Assembly: GCA_023442905.1 (NCBI GenBank) | Contig: JAEZWY010000186.1 | Coordinates: 1 to 5,774, forward strand | Origin: Bacillota bacterium | GTDB taxonomy: Bacteria; Bacillota; Bacilli; Lactobacillales; Aerococcaceae | DNA: 5,774 nt | Direction: 5' to 3' | In this document: positions 5,367-5,774 of the stretch, in pieces | Layout: each line of letters begins with the position of its first letter | Numbering within the stretch: the stretch's first letter is position 1 | Translations under genes and position numbers: made by a program | The notes under the pieces: model-generated | Seen by the model: the letters and a program-made list of their open reading frames with translations, nothing else | Databases searched by the model: none | What the model was told of the DNA's origin: nothing

Positions 5367-5774
5367 CTACTTATTAAATTCTACGACTTGACCGTCTTTG
5401 GCCATTAACACTTTGTCCGCTATTCCCAAGAATAAGCCATGTTCAACAACGCCGACCATTTGAATCAAATCGTCAGCCAACTTAACTGCGTCTTCTATTT
5501 TTTCTAAATGAAGATCAATAACAAAGTTACCTGAATCGGTCACAAATTTCGTGCCATCTGGTGATAAACGGAATGTTGGTGCATAGTTTTTATCCTCAAA
5601 TGCATACAATAAGTGTTGACTAGCTGCTGGAATCACCTCTACTGGTAAGGGAAAGGCCCCCAATTGGTCTACTTGCTTGCTGTGGTCACAAATCCAAATG
5701 ACGCGTTCACTATTCACTGCAATAATTTTCTCAATCAGGTGCGCACCACCGCCACCTTTAATCCCATTTAATTG
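5367..5774 (-). CDS. rpiA: ribose-5-phosphate isomerase A, C-terminal part; 5' end outside window
   Basis: RpiA interconverts ribose 5-phosphate and ribulose 5-phosphate in the pentose phosphate pathway. The window holds the last 135 residues, in frame from 5774: QLNGIKGGGGAHLIEKII contains the active-site loop with Lys and Glu nine residues apart, as in E. coli Lys94 and Glu103. Then follow DHSKQVDQLGAFPLPVEVIP, a TDSGNFVIDLH segment and the C-terminal VVEHGLFLGIADKV, all typical of RpiA. An internal GTG at 5717 could be mistaken for a start, but the conserved active-site loop upstream rules it out. The family is about 220-230 residues long, so roughly 90 N-terminal residues are missing. A strong terminator follows directly. 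The gene is independent of the uxu operon, although both feed central sugar phosphate metabolism. Confidence 0.96.
   Translation of the reverse strand, partial: QLNGIKGGGGAHLIEKIIAVNSERVIWICDHSKQVDQLGAFPLPVEVIPAASQHLLYAFEDKNYAPTFRLSPDGTKFVTDSGNFVIDLHLEKIEDAVKLADDLIQMVGVVEHGLFLGIADKVLMAKDGQVVEFNK

Overview
The window looks like a piece of a low-GC Bacillota chromosome, most likely a lactic-acid-bacterium relative (Lactobacillales). The reasons are the A+T-rich intergenic DNA, strong AGGAGG ribosome binding sites, sigma-A type promoters, LacI/CcpA-like operator cores, and proteins that match the Gram-positive versions of their families. The exact genus cannot be told from the sequence alone.

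Layout: almost everything is read from the minus strand, so the operon runs from right to left. A promoter at 4734-4762 drives uxuA (mannonate dehydratase, 3581-4657), a UxuB-type short-chain dehydrogenase (fructuronate reductase, 2663-3517), a HAD-family hydrolase of unknown substrate (1707-2558), eda (KDPG aldolase, 1014-1664) and kdgK (2-keto-3-deoxygluconate kinase, from 1012 off the left edge). Together these form the lower hexuronate (glucuronate) pathway: fructuronate to mannonate to KDG to KDPG to pyruvate plus glyceraldehyde 3-phosphate. Uronate isomerase, a transporter and a dedicated regulator are not in the window. Two LacI-family-like operator candidates lie on the promoter. A hairpin with a U-tract sits between the dehydrogenase and HAD genes and probably attenuates the distal half of the operon.

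Right of the operon promoter, a divergent plus-strand unit (4852-5085) has its own extended -10 promoter, a G7 ribosome binding site, a 37-residue predicted single-pass membrane protein and a terminator. An AT-rich gap of about 230 bp follows, with only a weak 32-codon ORF. At the right edge is the C-terminal part of rpiA (ribose-5-phosphate isomerase A, minus strand) with its strong terminator.

The main anomaly is an in-frame TAA at codon 15 of kdgK in a reading frame that is otherwise open and well conserved through residue 337. As written, the strain could make KDG but not phosphorylate it with this gene, unless a second kinase exists or the base is a sequencing error. I see no mobile element, CRISPR array, RNA gene or evidence of a wholly new system. 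The less explained items are the HAD enzyme, the intra-operon hairpin with a possible leader peptide, and the small membrane protein.
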